A DNA stretch of 61,941 nt from Gammaproteobacteria bacterium (lineage in GTDB: Bacteria > Pseudomonadota > Gammaproteobacteria > GCA-001735895): the NCBI GenBank assembly GCA_022340305.1, contig JAJDOF010000045.1, positions 1 to 61,941 on the forward strand, in the 5' to 3' direction. A model generated the notes under the pieces. It did no database searches and was not told the origin of the DNA. It saw nothing but the letters and a program-made list of their open reading frames with translations. Shown here one piece after another: positions 16,757-24,935 of the stretch (its first letter is position 1; each line of letters opens with the position of its first letter). The position numbers and the translations under genes are program-made.

Positions 16757-18718
16757 TCAAAGTCCGGCCATGATTTCGATCTCAGCTGCCTGGATATCGT
16801 CCGGGTGGCCCTCGATAACGAGTACATCTCCAGCCATCAACGTAGCCTCGGTGAGCGGATCGTTGCTGCTCACACCATTACGTCGCAACGCGATGATATG
16901 TATCCGGTCGAGGCATTTCAGCGAATCAATACTACTTCCTACGGCATGGTAGGTCGATAGCATCTCGACGCTGTGCAGATGGTGATTATCCGGGGTGTCG
17001 AGGTCGACGTCCTCGATGCTGTGGAAGAAGGCGCGCACCCTGGCATAGTGCCCGGCGCGCGCATCGTCGAGCATCTCATCGATTGCCTGCTGGTCTTCAC
17101 CCAGTGCGGTTAGCGTATGCCTTGCAAGCATCATGCTCGATTCGACGGTGTCCGGAATGACTTCGTCGGCGCCACATTCGAGCAGCCGTTCGAGATGGCG
17201 ATCGTCACGTGTGCGGATAATCATCGGGATGTCCCGGTTGAGGGTCCGTGCTGTCTTCGCGATATGCTCGCTGGTCTTGATTTCGGTAAACGAGATGACC
17301 AGCACCCGCGCCCTGGCAATACCGGCCAGGCGCAGGATCTCCGAGTTACTGCTGTCGCCGAGGAACACGGGCTCGCCCGCTTCGCGTGCCTCGTTAACAA
17401 TGGTGGCTTCGATCTCGATGGCAATAAAGGGGATATTCACTCGCGTCAGGAACTGGGCGAGATTCTGCGCAGTGCGCCCGAATCCGCAGAGGATCACATG
17501 CCCATCAAGATGCTCGCAGGCCAAAGCGATGTTGCTTTCATTCTGACTGACGGCCGTGCGGTAGGTGGGGTCGAAGTAGCAGGCGATAACTTCATTGTAT
17601 TTGATCAACAGCGGCGAAATCGCCATGCTTAAAATGATGGCAGCGATGATCGGCTGGCTTAAACCCAGTTCGAGCAAACCGGTGGTGATCGCGACGGCCA
17701 GCACCGCGAAGCCGAACTCACTACCCTGGCCAAGCAGAATGCCTGTCTTTATCGCGATGCCGCGCGCATAGCCGGCGTAACGGGTAATCGCAATGATTGC
17801 GATTCCCTTGCCGATGATCAACCCCAGGGTCAACACCGCGACCGCGGTAGGTTCGTTGATGATGATATGCCAGTCGAACTGGGAGCCTACCGAGATAAAA
17901 AACAGACCCATAAGCACGTCACGAAAGGGTCGGATCTCGTTTTCGATGTGATGCTGGTACTCGGTTTCCGCGAGCATGATGCCGGCGAGAAAAGCGCCCA
18001 TCGCCAGCGACAGGCCGAGTTGCCAGGTGAGCCAGGCCGCGAGTAACGCAATCATCAGGATAAACAATGTGAACAGTTCGTGTGAATGCGTTGCCGCTAC
18101 CGCGCGTACCGCCGGGCGCACCAGGTGTTGTCCGGCATAGAAGATGACCGCGAAGGCGAGTGCTCCTTTTGCAAGCGCCAGGCTGATCGGCAGCACCAGC
18201 GAACCGTCACCCTGGGCGGCAAAGATCGGGATCAGCACCAGGAAAGGCACCACGGCAAGATCCTGGAACAGCAGTACGCCGAGTGAAATGTTACCGTGGG
18301 GCAGGTGTAGTTCATAGTTATCGGTGAGCAGTTTGGTGACGATTGCGGTCGAGGACATGGTCAGTGCGCCGCCGACGGCGAAAGCGACCTGCCACGACAG
18401 ACCCACCAGCCACATGCCCACCGCCATGGCACTGAGCGTGGAGATGATGACCTGGACCAAGCCGATGCCGAATACGATCTTACGCATCGCAATCAGGCGC
18501 GGTATGGAAACCTCGAGGCCGATGGTGAATAACAGGAAGACAACACCGATTTCGGCAATCTGTTCGATAGCGTGGCTATCGGTGATCCAGCCAAAGACGT
18601 GTTCGCCGGCGAACAGGCCGACCACCAGGTAGCCGAGCACGGCAGGGATATCGAGGCGCTTGAACACCGCGATACCGATGACCGATAGTATCAATATAAT
18701 CAGGATTTCATTTAACAT
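16757..18718 (-). CDS. CPA2-family K+/H+ antiporter with TrkA-N and TrkA-C domains (Kef/YbaL type)
   Basis: A 653-residue inner-membrane protein. Twelve or so helices make the Na+/H+-exchanger-like module (GLEVSIPRLIAM, GGALTMSSTAIVTKLL), followed by a Rossmann RCK domain with the nucleotide motif ILCGFGRTAQNLAQFL near residue 410 and a TrkA-C domain at the C-terminus (SSNDPLTEATLMAGDVLVIEG). Such proteins expel potassium in exchange for protons, gated by nucleotides or glutathione adducts. The glutathione-site residues of KefC were not checked one by one, so I leave the symbol blank. Confidence 0.9.
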   Translation of the reverse strand: MLNEILIILILSVIGIAVFKRLDIPAVLGYLVVGLFAGEHVFGWITDSHAIEQIAEIGVVFLLFTIGLEVSIPRLIAMRKIVFGIGLVQVIISTLSAMAVGMWLVGLSWQVAFAVGGALTMSSTAIVTKLLTDNYELHLPHGNISLGVLLFQDLAVVPFLVLIPIFAAQGDGSLVLPISLALAKGALAFAVIFYAGQHLVRPAVRAVAATHSHELFTLFILMIALLAAWLTWQLGLSLAMGAFLAGIMLAETEYQHHIENEIRPFRDVLMGLFFISVGSQFDWHIIINEPTAVAVLTLGLIIGKGIAIIAITRYAGYARGIAIKTGILLGQGSEFGFAVLAVAITTGLLELGLSQPIIAAIILSMAISPLLIKYNEVIACYFDPTYRTAVSQNESNIALACEHLDGHVILCGFGRTAQNLAQFLTRVNIPFIAIEIEATIVNEAREAGEPVFLGDSSNSEILRLAGIARARVLVISFTEIKTSEHIAKTARTLNRDIPMIIRTRDDRHLERLLECGADEVIPDTVESSMMLARHTLTALGEDQQAIDEMLDDARAGHYARVRAFFHSIEDVDLDTPDNHHLHSVEMLSTYHAVGSSIDSLKCLDRIHIIALRRNGVSSNDPLTEATLMAGDVLVIEGHPDDIQAAEIEIMAGL

Positions 18719-18907
18719 CGGTGGGCTGGTTTATTGATTGCGGGATCTGTATAACACACATTCGGGTATTTTAAGATCATCGGCAGTCGATTCGAAGCAG
18801 CGGACTCCTGGCGTCGCCATGACCATGAGTTGGATAGACGCCAGCCGCGGATGAAGGCCTGTTGTTTAAAGCTGTCAATGTCGCTCGTTATACTCGAAGA
18901 TGGGGTC

Positions 18908-19732
18908 ATGGAATTTAGCGTAATCGAAAATCTCGTGCTGGAGCGCGAGGCCATACTGCGACTCGGTTGTTTCGCCGCAGTTTTTGTCGTGATGTGCCTG
19001 TGGGAGATCGCCGCACCCAGGCGCCCGCTGTCGGTATCCAAGCTGCAGCGCTGGACACATAATATCGGTTTGCTGATTTTGAACAGCCTGGTGCTGCGAC
19101 TGCTGTTTCCGGCGGCCGCTGTCGGCGTTGCCTATACCGCTGCCGTGGGGGGCTGGGGTATTTTCAACCAGCTGGCTCTGCCCTACTGGCTCGAAGTGGT
19201 GGTGGCGGTGCTGGTGCTTGATCTTGCGATATATCTGCAGCACCTGATGATGCACCGGGTACCTCTGCTATGGCGCCTGCATCGTGTGCACCACGCTGAC
19301 CTGGATATCGACATGACCACCGGCTCACGTTTTCATACGCTCGAGATCGTTGTATCGATGTTGATCAAATGGGGCGTGATTATTCTACTGGGGCCCTCGT
19401 TGTTGGCGGTACTGGTCTTCGAGACCCTGTTAAGTGGCATGGCGGTGTTTAATCATGCCAATGTGAGTTTGCCGCTAAAACTAGATCGCCTGCTGCGGCT
19501 GCTGCTGATTACACCGGATGTGCATCGCGTGCATCACTCGATTCTGCGGCGTGAAACCAATAGTAACTACGGATTCAACCTGTCGATATGGGATCGCGCC
19601 TTTGGCACCTACATCGATCAACCCGAGAAAGGACACAGCGCAATGACAATTGGTATTCCTGAATTTCGTGATCCCGAACAGGTCGATCGACTCCCCGGCA
19701 TGTTGAAGCTGCCTTTTGTTGGCAAGTCATGA
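18908..19732 (+). CDS. Fatty acid hydroxylase / sterol desaturase superfamily protein
   Basis: A 274-residue integral membrane di-iron enzyme candidate with four to five helices. The histidine clusters needed for the di-iron site are present: HLMMH and HRVHHAD in the middle, then HRVHHS and the following asparagine-rich NSNYGFN. Family members hydroxylate or desaturate lipids, sterols or carotenoids using O2. The open frame starts at 18830, but the ATG at 18908 lies after a purine-rich GATGGGG and right before the first hydrophobic region, so I prefer it. The stop overlaps the rlmG start (ATGA). Substrate unknown. Confidence 0.85.
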   Translation: MEFSVIENLVLEREAILRLGCFAAVFVVMCLWEIAAPRRPLSVSKLQRWTHNIGLLILNSLVLRLLFPAAAVGVAYTAAVGGWGIFNQLALPYWLEVVVAVLVLDLAIYLQHLMMHRVPLLWRLHRVHHADLDIDMTTGSRFHTLEIVVSMLIKWGVIILLGPSLLAVLVFETLLSGMAVFNHANVSLPLKLDRLLRLLLITPDVHRVHHSILRRETNSNYGFNLSIWDRAFGTYIDQPEKGHSAMTIGIPEFRDPEQVDRLPGMLKLPFVGKS

Positions 19733-20883
19733 CTGCTACCCAGTCCGATGAACAGCGCATCATGCTTGCCGTGCCGCAGGGCGAATTCGTGTTGCGGCGT
19801 AATCCACACGACCCCAGCCTGCAGGCCTGGGACGCGGCCGATGAATTTCTGCTGAAGCATCTTGATGAAGCTAAAATCCCGCAGGGTAAGGATCGCGTAT
19901 TGCTGCTAAACGATGCCTACGGCGCGCTGGCGCTGGCGCTGGCTAACTACTCGCCTTACTCCTGGAGTGACTCCTACCTTGCGCAACAGGGCCTGCGTGA
20001 CAACCTGTTGGCGAACGCTTACCCGGTGGAGCAGGTCACCACCAATGCAACCATCGATTTTCCGTCGGTGCCAGTCGATTGCGTGTTGATCAAGATACCT
20101 AAAACACTGGCCATGCTCGAATATCAGCTGTATGCGCTGCGCAAACTACTGCATCACGACACGCGCATCATCGCCGCCGGCATGGCACGTCATATTCACA
20201 GTTCGACGCTGGAATTATTCGAAACCATCATCGGTCCAACGACCACTACGCGTGCCGTCAAAAAAAGCCGACTGGTGCTGGCCCAGCGCGATCATTCGCT
20301 TAATGAGGGCCAGAGTCAATACCCTGAAAGCTTCGAACTGGAAGTTGATCGTAGCTATCGCATCGTCAACCATGCCGGCTTGTTCAGTCGCGATCGCCTC
20401 GATGCAGGTAGCCGGTTTTTGCTTGAGAATATGGCAGTGGGTGAGCAATATCAACGCATTGTCGACCTGGGTTGTGGAAATGGTGTGCTCGGCTTGATCG
20501 CGGCGGCAATGAATCCGGCAGCCACCCTGTTATTCTGCGATGAGTCACACATGGCGGTCGCTAGTGCCACTGAAAATTTTATTGCGGCTTTCAAATCATC
20601 ACGCGGGGCCGAATTCAGGGTTGGCGACGGCCTGCAGGGGGTCGATGATGAGAGTCGTGACCTGGTGCTGTGTAATCCACCCTTCCACCTGCAACACAGT
20701 ATCGGCGACGCCATCGCCTGGCAAATGTTCAAGGATGCCAGGCGTGCGCTGGTTAGCGGTGGCGAGCTGCGTATTGTCGGCAACCGCCATCTCGGTTATC
20801 ACGCCAAGCTTAAAAAACTATTCGGCAATTGTGCCACTGTAGCCACCAACAAAAAGTTCGTCATCCTCAACGCAATCAAGTGA
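19729..20883 (+). CDS. rlmG: 23S rRNA (guanine-1835-N2)-methyltransferase
   Basis: A 384-residue enzyme with the duplicated methyltransferase fold of the RsmC/RlmG group. The inactive N-terminal copy contains LLNDAYGALALAL and IKIPKTLAMLEYQL; the active C-terminal copy has the SAM motif VDLGCGNGVLGL near residue 245 and the catalytic LCNPPFHLQH near residue 315. The ending (KLKKLFGNCATVATNKKFV) is nearly that of E. coli RlmG. It is coupled to the upstream lipid enzyme by a four-base overlap. A strong hairpin begins immediately after the stop. Confidence 0.95.
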   Translation: MTATQSDEQRIMLAVPQGEFVLRRNPHDPSLQAWDAADEFLLKHLDEAKIPQGKDRVLLLNDAYGALALALANYSPYSWSDSYLAQQGLRDNLLANAYPVEQVTTNATIDFPSVPVDCVLIKIPKTLAMLEYQLYALRKLLHHDTRIIAAGMARHIHSSTLELFETIIGPTTTTRAVKKSRLVLAQRDHSLNEGQSQYPESFELEVDRSYRIVNHAGLFSRDRLDAGSRFLLENMAVGEQYQRIVDLGCGNGVLGLIAAAMNPAATLLFCDESHMAVASATENFIAAFKSSRGAEFRVGDGLQGVDDESRDLVLCNPPFHLQHSIGDAIAWQMFKDARRALVSGGELRIVGNRHLGYHAKLKKLFGNCATVATNKKFVILNAIK

Positions 20884-20927
20884 CATCGGTGTAGCAATGG
20901 TGCATCCGCTCCATTGCTACACTGATG
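20884..20927. terminator. 17-bp stem-loop directly after rlmG
   Basis: The arms CATCGGTGTAGCAATGG (20884-20900) and CCATTGCTACACTGATG (20911-20927) pair over 17 positions with one G-U, around a 10-base loop. It starts one base after the rlmG stop. It lacks a T-run, so it is a transcript-end stabiliser or factor-dependent terminator rather than a textbook intrinsic terminator. A second, weaker inverted repeat (TGAGATC ... GATCTCA, 20926-20953) overlaps its end. Confidence 0.5.
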
Positions 20928-21504
20928 AGATCTCCGCACGAGCAAGGATCTCACAATGTCAGCAAGGTAAAACTGAGATAAGTAAAATACTGGGCGTCAC
21001 AGTTGTGCCGCTGATCGAGGGCTCCTAGATCGCATATCTCACCAGGAACAGAAGCGCGGGCATCAATCCCTGGAAAACATGACGCCAGGGGAATACTTGA
21101 TCGAAATTCTCAGGTCAGATATTTCTAACTGGCGGTGGCGTAAAATCGGGGAAAGAGTTCAACAGGTCCCCTGGATACTCTATCTTCAAGTGTTAAATTA
21201 TATTCTTTTGCCAAAGCTAAATGCTGACCCCGGTTTTGAACTTCACCAATATTTTTTTACCCGGTGACATACCCTGGGATCTGATAATCGGTATGGGTGC
21301 GTGGTTAGTGATCGCGAGATTTTCGCATTGCAGTGCCCTTTCACGTCGTCAAACAATCTGCTCAAGCTTTTCCTGTTCCTGCCACTGACCAGGTAGCGCG
21401 CAGTGGGATCTGATGAGCGAAGCTTGCCCAAAGTTGACCAGTGCCCTGAGCAGGCGCCGGGGTTTAAACCGCTTATCGCGACCTGCGACGGTGAGATAAG
21501 CAGG
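20928..21504. other. Non-coding gap between rlmG and nrdJb
   Basis: About 580 bases between convergent genes with only short open frames (at most about 62 codons) that resemble nothing I know. Base composition is less GC-biased than in the flanking genes. Apart from the hairpins at its left end I see no tRNA, terminator or repeat. Confidence 0.5.
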
Positions 21505-22185
21505 TTAACTACACTTGGATTCGCCGCAATTCAGGCAGGTCAGGCAGTTGTCGAGATTGACCACGGCACGGGTCTGACACTTTTTGCATAGTATCGCCGA
21601 ACGCGGATAATCGTCATCGGTCTCGGCCGGTTGCCGTCTCTCATACTCGGCCCTTTTTTCCTGCAGGAACGTCTGCTGCTGTTGATCGGGTTCGGCGCTG
21701 TCGATCATACCGATGGTCTTCATGTGCTGCTCGATTACATCGCCGATCTCGGCGACGATCGATGGCGTGTAGCGGCCGCCTTTTTTAAAATAGCCTCCCT
21801 GCGGGTCGAATACGCTGTGCAGTTCATCGACCAGGAAGGTGACGTCTCCACCCTTGCGAAACACCGCCGACAAAATCCTCGTCAATGCGATGATCCACTG
21901 GAATTGTTCCATGTTCTTGGAATTGATAAAGATTTCGAAGGGTCGGCGCAGTTCATGCTCGGTGCCCGGATTGAGGACAATATCGTTAACCGTGACATAG
22001 AGTGCGTGTTCGGATAGCGGCGTTTTGATCTTGTAGGTGATTCCCTGCAGTGATTCAGGGCGCGCGAGGTTTTCGTGCATGTGAATGACATCGGCCTTTG
22101 GCGGTTCACTGGCCGCTTCCTGCTGTTGCGAAGCCTTGTCCACTACTTCGGATTTGATGATTTTCTGCTCTATCTTGATACTCAT
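21505..22185 (-). CDS. nrdJb: Class II ribonucleotide reductase, NrdJb small chain
   Basis: A 226-residue protein equivalent to the C-terminal part of adenosylcobalamin-dependent ribonucleotide reductase (TSCPD-type domain). Recognisable parts are LNPGTEHELRRPFEIFINSK, QGGYFKKGGRYTPSIVAEIG near residue 130, and a cysteine-rich end (CKKCQT, CLTCLNCGESKC) that supplies the redox-active tail cysteines and probably a zinc knuckle. Pseudomonas aeruginosa has the same split enzyme. It begins 24 bases after nrdJa with a GGAG ribosome site, so the two are one operon. NrdJb is needed for full activity of NrdJa in that system. Confidence 0.9.
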   Translation of the reverse strand: MSIKIEQKIIKSEVVDKASQQQEAASEPPKADVIHMHENLARPESLQGITYKIKTPLSEHALYVTVNDIVLNPGTEHELRRPFEIFINSKNMEQFQWIIALTRILSAVFRKGGDVTFLVDELHSVFDPQGGYFKKGGRYTPSIVAEIGDVIEQHMKTIGMIDSAEPDQQQQTFLQEKRAEYERRQPAETDDDYPRSAILCKKCQTRAVVNLDNCLTCLNCGESKCS

Positions 22186-22209
22186 TGATTGCTTCTCCGA
22201 AAGGAATTC

Positions 22210-24366
22210 CTACAACTTGCCGTAGTAGCCTTCCTTGAGCGCCTCGTGCAGGTTTGCGGCGACGTGCGATTCGCCATCGTATTCGACGTCTTCATCGCCG
22301 CGCGCCTCGACCACGCTACCGTCCGCCAGCGTGAATCGATAAGTGGTGTTGGCGAGATCCTCGTTTTTCACCAGCACGCCCTGGAACGCGGCCGGGTTGT
22401 AGCGGAAGGTGGTGCATCCCTTGAGCTGGCGGTGGTAGGCATAGAGATAAACGTCCTTGAAGTCCGCAAACGGGAAATCTGTGGGTACGTTGATGGTCTT
22501 GGATATCGATGAATCAATCCATTTCTGCGCCGCCGCCTGTACGTCGACATGCTGGCTCGGTTTGATCGTGTCGGCGCAGAAAAAATAATCCGGCAATGTC
22601 GATTCGCTGCCGGCCTGCGCCGGCATCGCGTCGGCATCGACCAGCTGCCGATAGAGCAGCAGTTCATAGGAAAAGACGTCGACCTTCTGTTTGCTCTTCT
22701 TGCTGGCGTGTATCACGTTGCGCGCATAGTGATGGGCAAAACTCGGTTCGATGCCGTTACTGGCGTTGTTGGCGAGCGATAGCGCAATGGTTCCGGTCGG
22801 TGCGATCGAGCTGTGGTGGGTGAAACGCGCACCCTGTTCGGCTAGCTTGGCAACCAGTTCGGGATCGATCTCGGCGAGTTGCTGCATGTAGCGGCTGTAG
22901 CGGGCGTGCAGAATCCTGCCCGGAATCGGCATGCCGGCAACCCAACCATCGTCGCGCATTTGCGGGCGCTGCCTGAGCATTTCATCGCTAACCGTGAAGG
23001 TTTCATCCATGATTGGCGCGGCTCCCTTTTCACGCGACAGTTGCAGCGCCGCACGCCAGCCGCTGAGTGCGAGCTCGCGGCTGACCTGCTCGGTGAACTC
23101 CAGCGACTCAGGCGAGCCGTAGCTGATGCGCAGCATCGCCAGGGCCGAACCGAGTCCGAGGAAACCCATGCCATGGCGGCGCTTGCGCTGGATTTCACGC
23201 TGCTGCTGCGGCAACGGCAGACCGGCGGTCTCGACCACGTTATCGAGCATGCGAGTAAACACTGCGATGACTTTGCGGTACCGATCCCAGTCGAAGCGTG
23301 CCTTCGAGCTGAACGCATTTTTGACAAAGCGGGTCAGGTTGAGTGAGCCCAGCAGGCAGGCCCCGTAGGGCGGCAGCCCCTGTTCGCCGCAGGGGTTGGT
23401 GGCACGAATGGTTTCGCAGAACCAGTTGTTGTTCATGTCGTTGTAGCGGTCGATAAGGATAAATCCCGGTTCGGCGAAATCATAGGTAGAGCGCATGATG
23501 CGGTCCCACAACTCGCGCGCGGGGATGTAGCGGTGCACCCGGCAGGCAACCTGGCCGGCAGCATTGACGAGGTAGCTTTCGGTGAGCGGCCAGTCGCGCC
23601 AGATGACCTGCCTGCTGTTACCCGGATCGAGACCCTCGGCTTCGAGCTCCGCCTGCGCGAGCGGAAATGCCAGCGGCCAGTCGCGTTCATCGATCACCGC
23701 CTGCATGAATTCATCGGTGATCAGCAGCGACAGGTTGAACTGGCGCAGGCACCCGTCCTCGCGCTTGGCCTCGATGAAGTCGAGGACGTCGGGGTGACCG
23801 ATGTCGAAAGTCGCCATTTGCGCACCGCGGCGGCCGCCGGCGGAGGATATGGTGAAGCACATGCGGTCGTAGATATCCATGAATGACAAGGGTCCGGAGG
23901 TCTGCGCCCCGGCACCCGATACATGGGCGCCGCGCGGCCGCAGGGTCGAAAACTCGTAACCGATGCCGGCGCCGGATTTGAGCGTATTCCCTGCTTCATG
24001 CAGCTTGCGCAGTATGCTGTCCATGGAGTCGTCGATGGTGTCCGACACTGTGCAATTGATGGTCGAGGTCGCGGGCTTGTGCGCCTGCGCACCGGCGTTG
24101 GAGACAATGCGGCCAGCCGGGATAGCACCGTTGTGCAGGGCCCATAGAAATCGCTGGCGCCAGTGCTGGCGCAGTTCCGGGGTCGATTCCGGTTTGGCGA
24201 GCGCGTCCGCGATGCGTTGATAACAGTCATCGATATCGCGGTCGACGGGCTGGCCGAGCCGGTTTTTGAGTTGGTATTTCTGTCGCCATATGTCTTGCGA
24301 GGCGGCTTGCAGGGGTACCTCGACTGAATTATCGACGTGCGGAGCCGGTTTATCGACGATCTTCAT
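22210..24366 (-). CDS. nrdJa: Class II (B12-dependent) ribonucleotide reductase, NrdJa catalytic chain
   Basis: A 718-residue catalytic subunit that reduces ribonucleotides to deoxyribonucleotides using adenosylcobalamin. The 10-stranded barrel motifs are present: STINCTVSDTI (first redox cysteine), KSGAGIGYEFSTLRPRGA, and NPCGEQ with the Asn-Cys-Glu active-site triad around the thiyl cysteine. FLGLGSALAMLRISYGSPE and SIAPTGTIALSLANNASNGIEP follow. The C-terminal part ends where NrdJb takes over. Being oxygen-independent and oxygen-tolerant, it suits a variable redox habitat. It has only a weak ribosome site and a structured leader. Confidence 0.95.
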   Translation of the reverse strand: MKIVDKPAPHVDNSVEVPLQAASQDIWRQKYQLKNRLGQPVDRDIDDCYQRIADALAKPESTPELRQHWRQRFLWALHNGAIPAGRIVSNAGAQAHKPATSTINCTVSDTIDDSMDSILRKLHEAGNTLKSGAGIGYEFSTLRPRGAHVSGAGAQTSGPLSFMDIYDRMCFTISSAGGRRGAQMATFDIGHPDVLDFIEAKREDGCLRQFNLSLLITDEFMQAVIDERDWPLAFPLAQAELEAEGLDPGNSRQVIWRDWPLTESYLVNAAGQVACRVHRYIPARELWDRIMRSTYDFAEPGFILIDRYNDMNNNWFCETIRATNPCGEQGLPPYGACLLGSLNLTRFVKNAFSSKARFDWDRYRKVIAVFTRMLDNVVETAGLPLPQQQREIQRKRRHGMGFLGLGSALAMLRISYGSPESLEFTEQVSRELALSGWRAALQLSREKGAAPIMDETFTVSDEMLRQRPQMRDDGWVAGMPIPGRILHARYSRYMQQLAEIDPELVAKLAEQGARFTHHSSIAPTGTIALSLANNASNGIEPSFAHHYARNVIHASKKSKQKVDVFSYELLLYRQLVDADAMPAQAGSESTLPDYFFCADTIKPSQHVDVQAAAQKWIDSSISKTINVPTDFPFADFKDVYLYAYHRQLKGCTTFRYNPAAFQGVLVKNEDLANTTYRFTLADGSVVEARGDEDVEYDGESHVAANLHEALKEGYYGKL

Positions 24367-24935
24367 GCCAGGGCCTGTTTGAATTAAAAATATTCACTGA
24401 AAACCTGCCGCGGATTAACTCCGCGGAAGGTCAATACATGCAAAGCAAGTATTCGCCATTCACGCTTCCCGGGAAATGACTTAGGTCAAACGACGCCCGT
24501 TTTACAACCCGGCCAGTAGTGCTTGCGATGCCTCCAGGGCGCCCTCGATAAAGCCGCCGAACAGAGGTGAATCGCACCGGGGAAACCGGGAGCTTGTTTG
24601 TATGAGTCATGCACGCTCTTTGCTTGATAACGATGCCTGTGCGTATGCTGTTGTCAGTATTCAATATTACCCGGTGCCCAAAGCATATTGGTAACAGGCT
24701 GTGTGTCTTCTCTGGCAATCTGCCGAGGGATTAAACTTCGCGACGTTGGAATATCAGCACGGTAGCGCTCACCGGCAGGTCAGATGTGGAAAAGACCCGT
24801 GTCAGCCGAGGGATGCAAACGGATACCGGGAAAGCCCTTTGCAAGATTCCGATAGGTCTGGCCGTCGCCTGCGCGGGAATGACATTAGCATAGATTGTCA
24901 AGCCGACACGTTGCGACCTGCGCAGCGAAGATGGC
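24367..24935 (-). promoter_or_regulatory. Leader/intergenic region upstream of nrdJa, with hairpin 24408-24426
   Basis: About 570 bases with no convincing gene. On the nrdJ strand CCGCGGA-GTTAA-TCCGCGG (24426-24408) forms a tight hairpin 41 bases before the start, followed by a short T-rich run (CAGGTTTTC), so it could be an attenuator. NrdJ genes are often controlled by an adenosylcobalamin riboswitch or by NrdR; I looked for the B12 box and NrdR boxes and found only weak partial resemblances, so neither is claimed. Confidence 0.35.

Noticed and set aside
21079-21431. Short open frames of about 62 codons in the rlmG-nrdJb gap
   Set aside because: No ribosome sites, no recognisable sequence, and the length is expected by chance.
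24431-24718. A 95-codon open frame in the nrdJ leader
   Set aside because: Low-complexity-like translation with no family resemblance. In another frame a 26-codon stretch (FGGFIEGALEASQALLAGL before a stop) recalls the end of flavin amine oxidases, but it is too short and has a stop just upstream, so I do not claim a gene remnant.
24570-24860. Adenosylcobalamin riboswitch upstream of nrdJ
   Set aside because: Fragments such as GGAAACCGGGAG and ACCTGCCGG resemble parts of the B12 aptamer, but they lie on different strands or in the wrong order.
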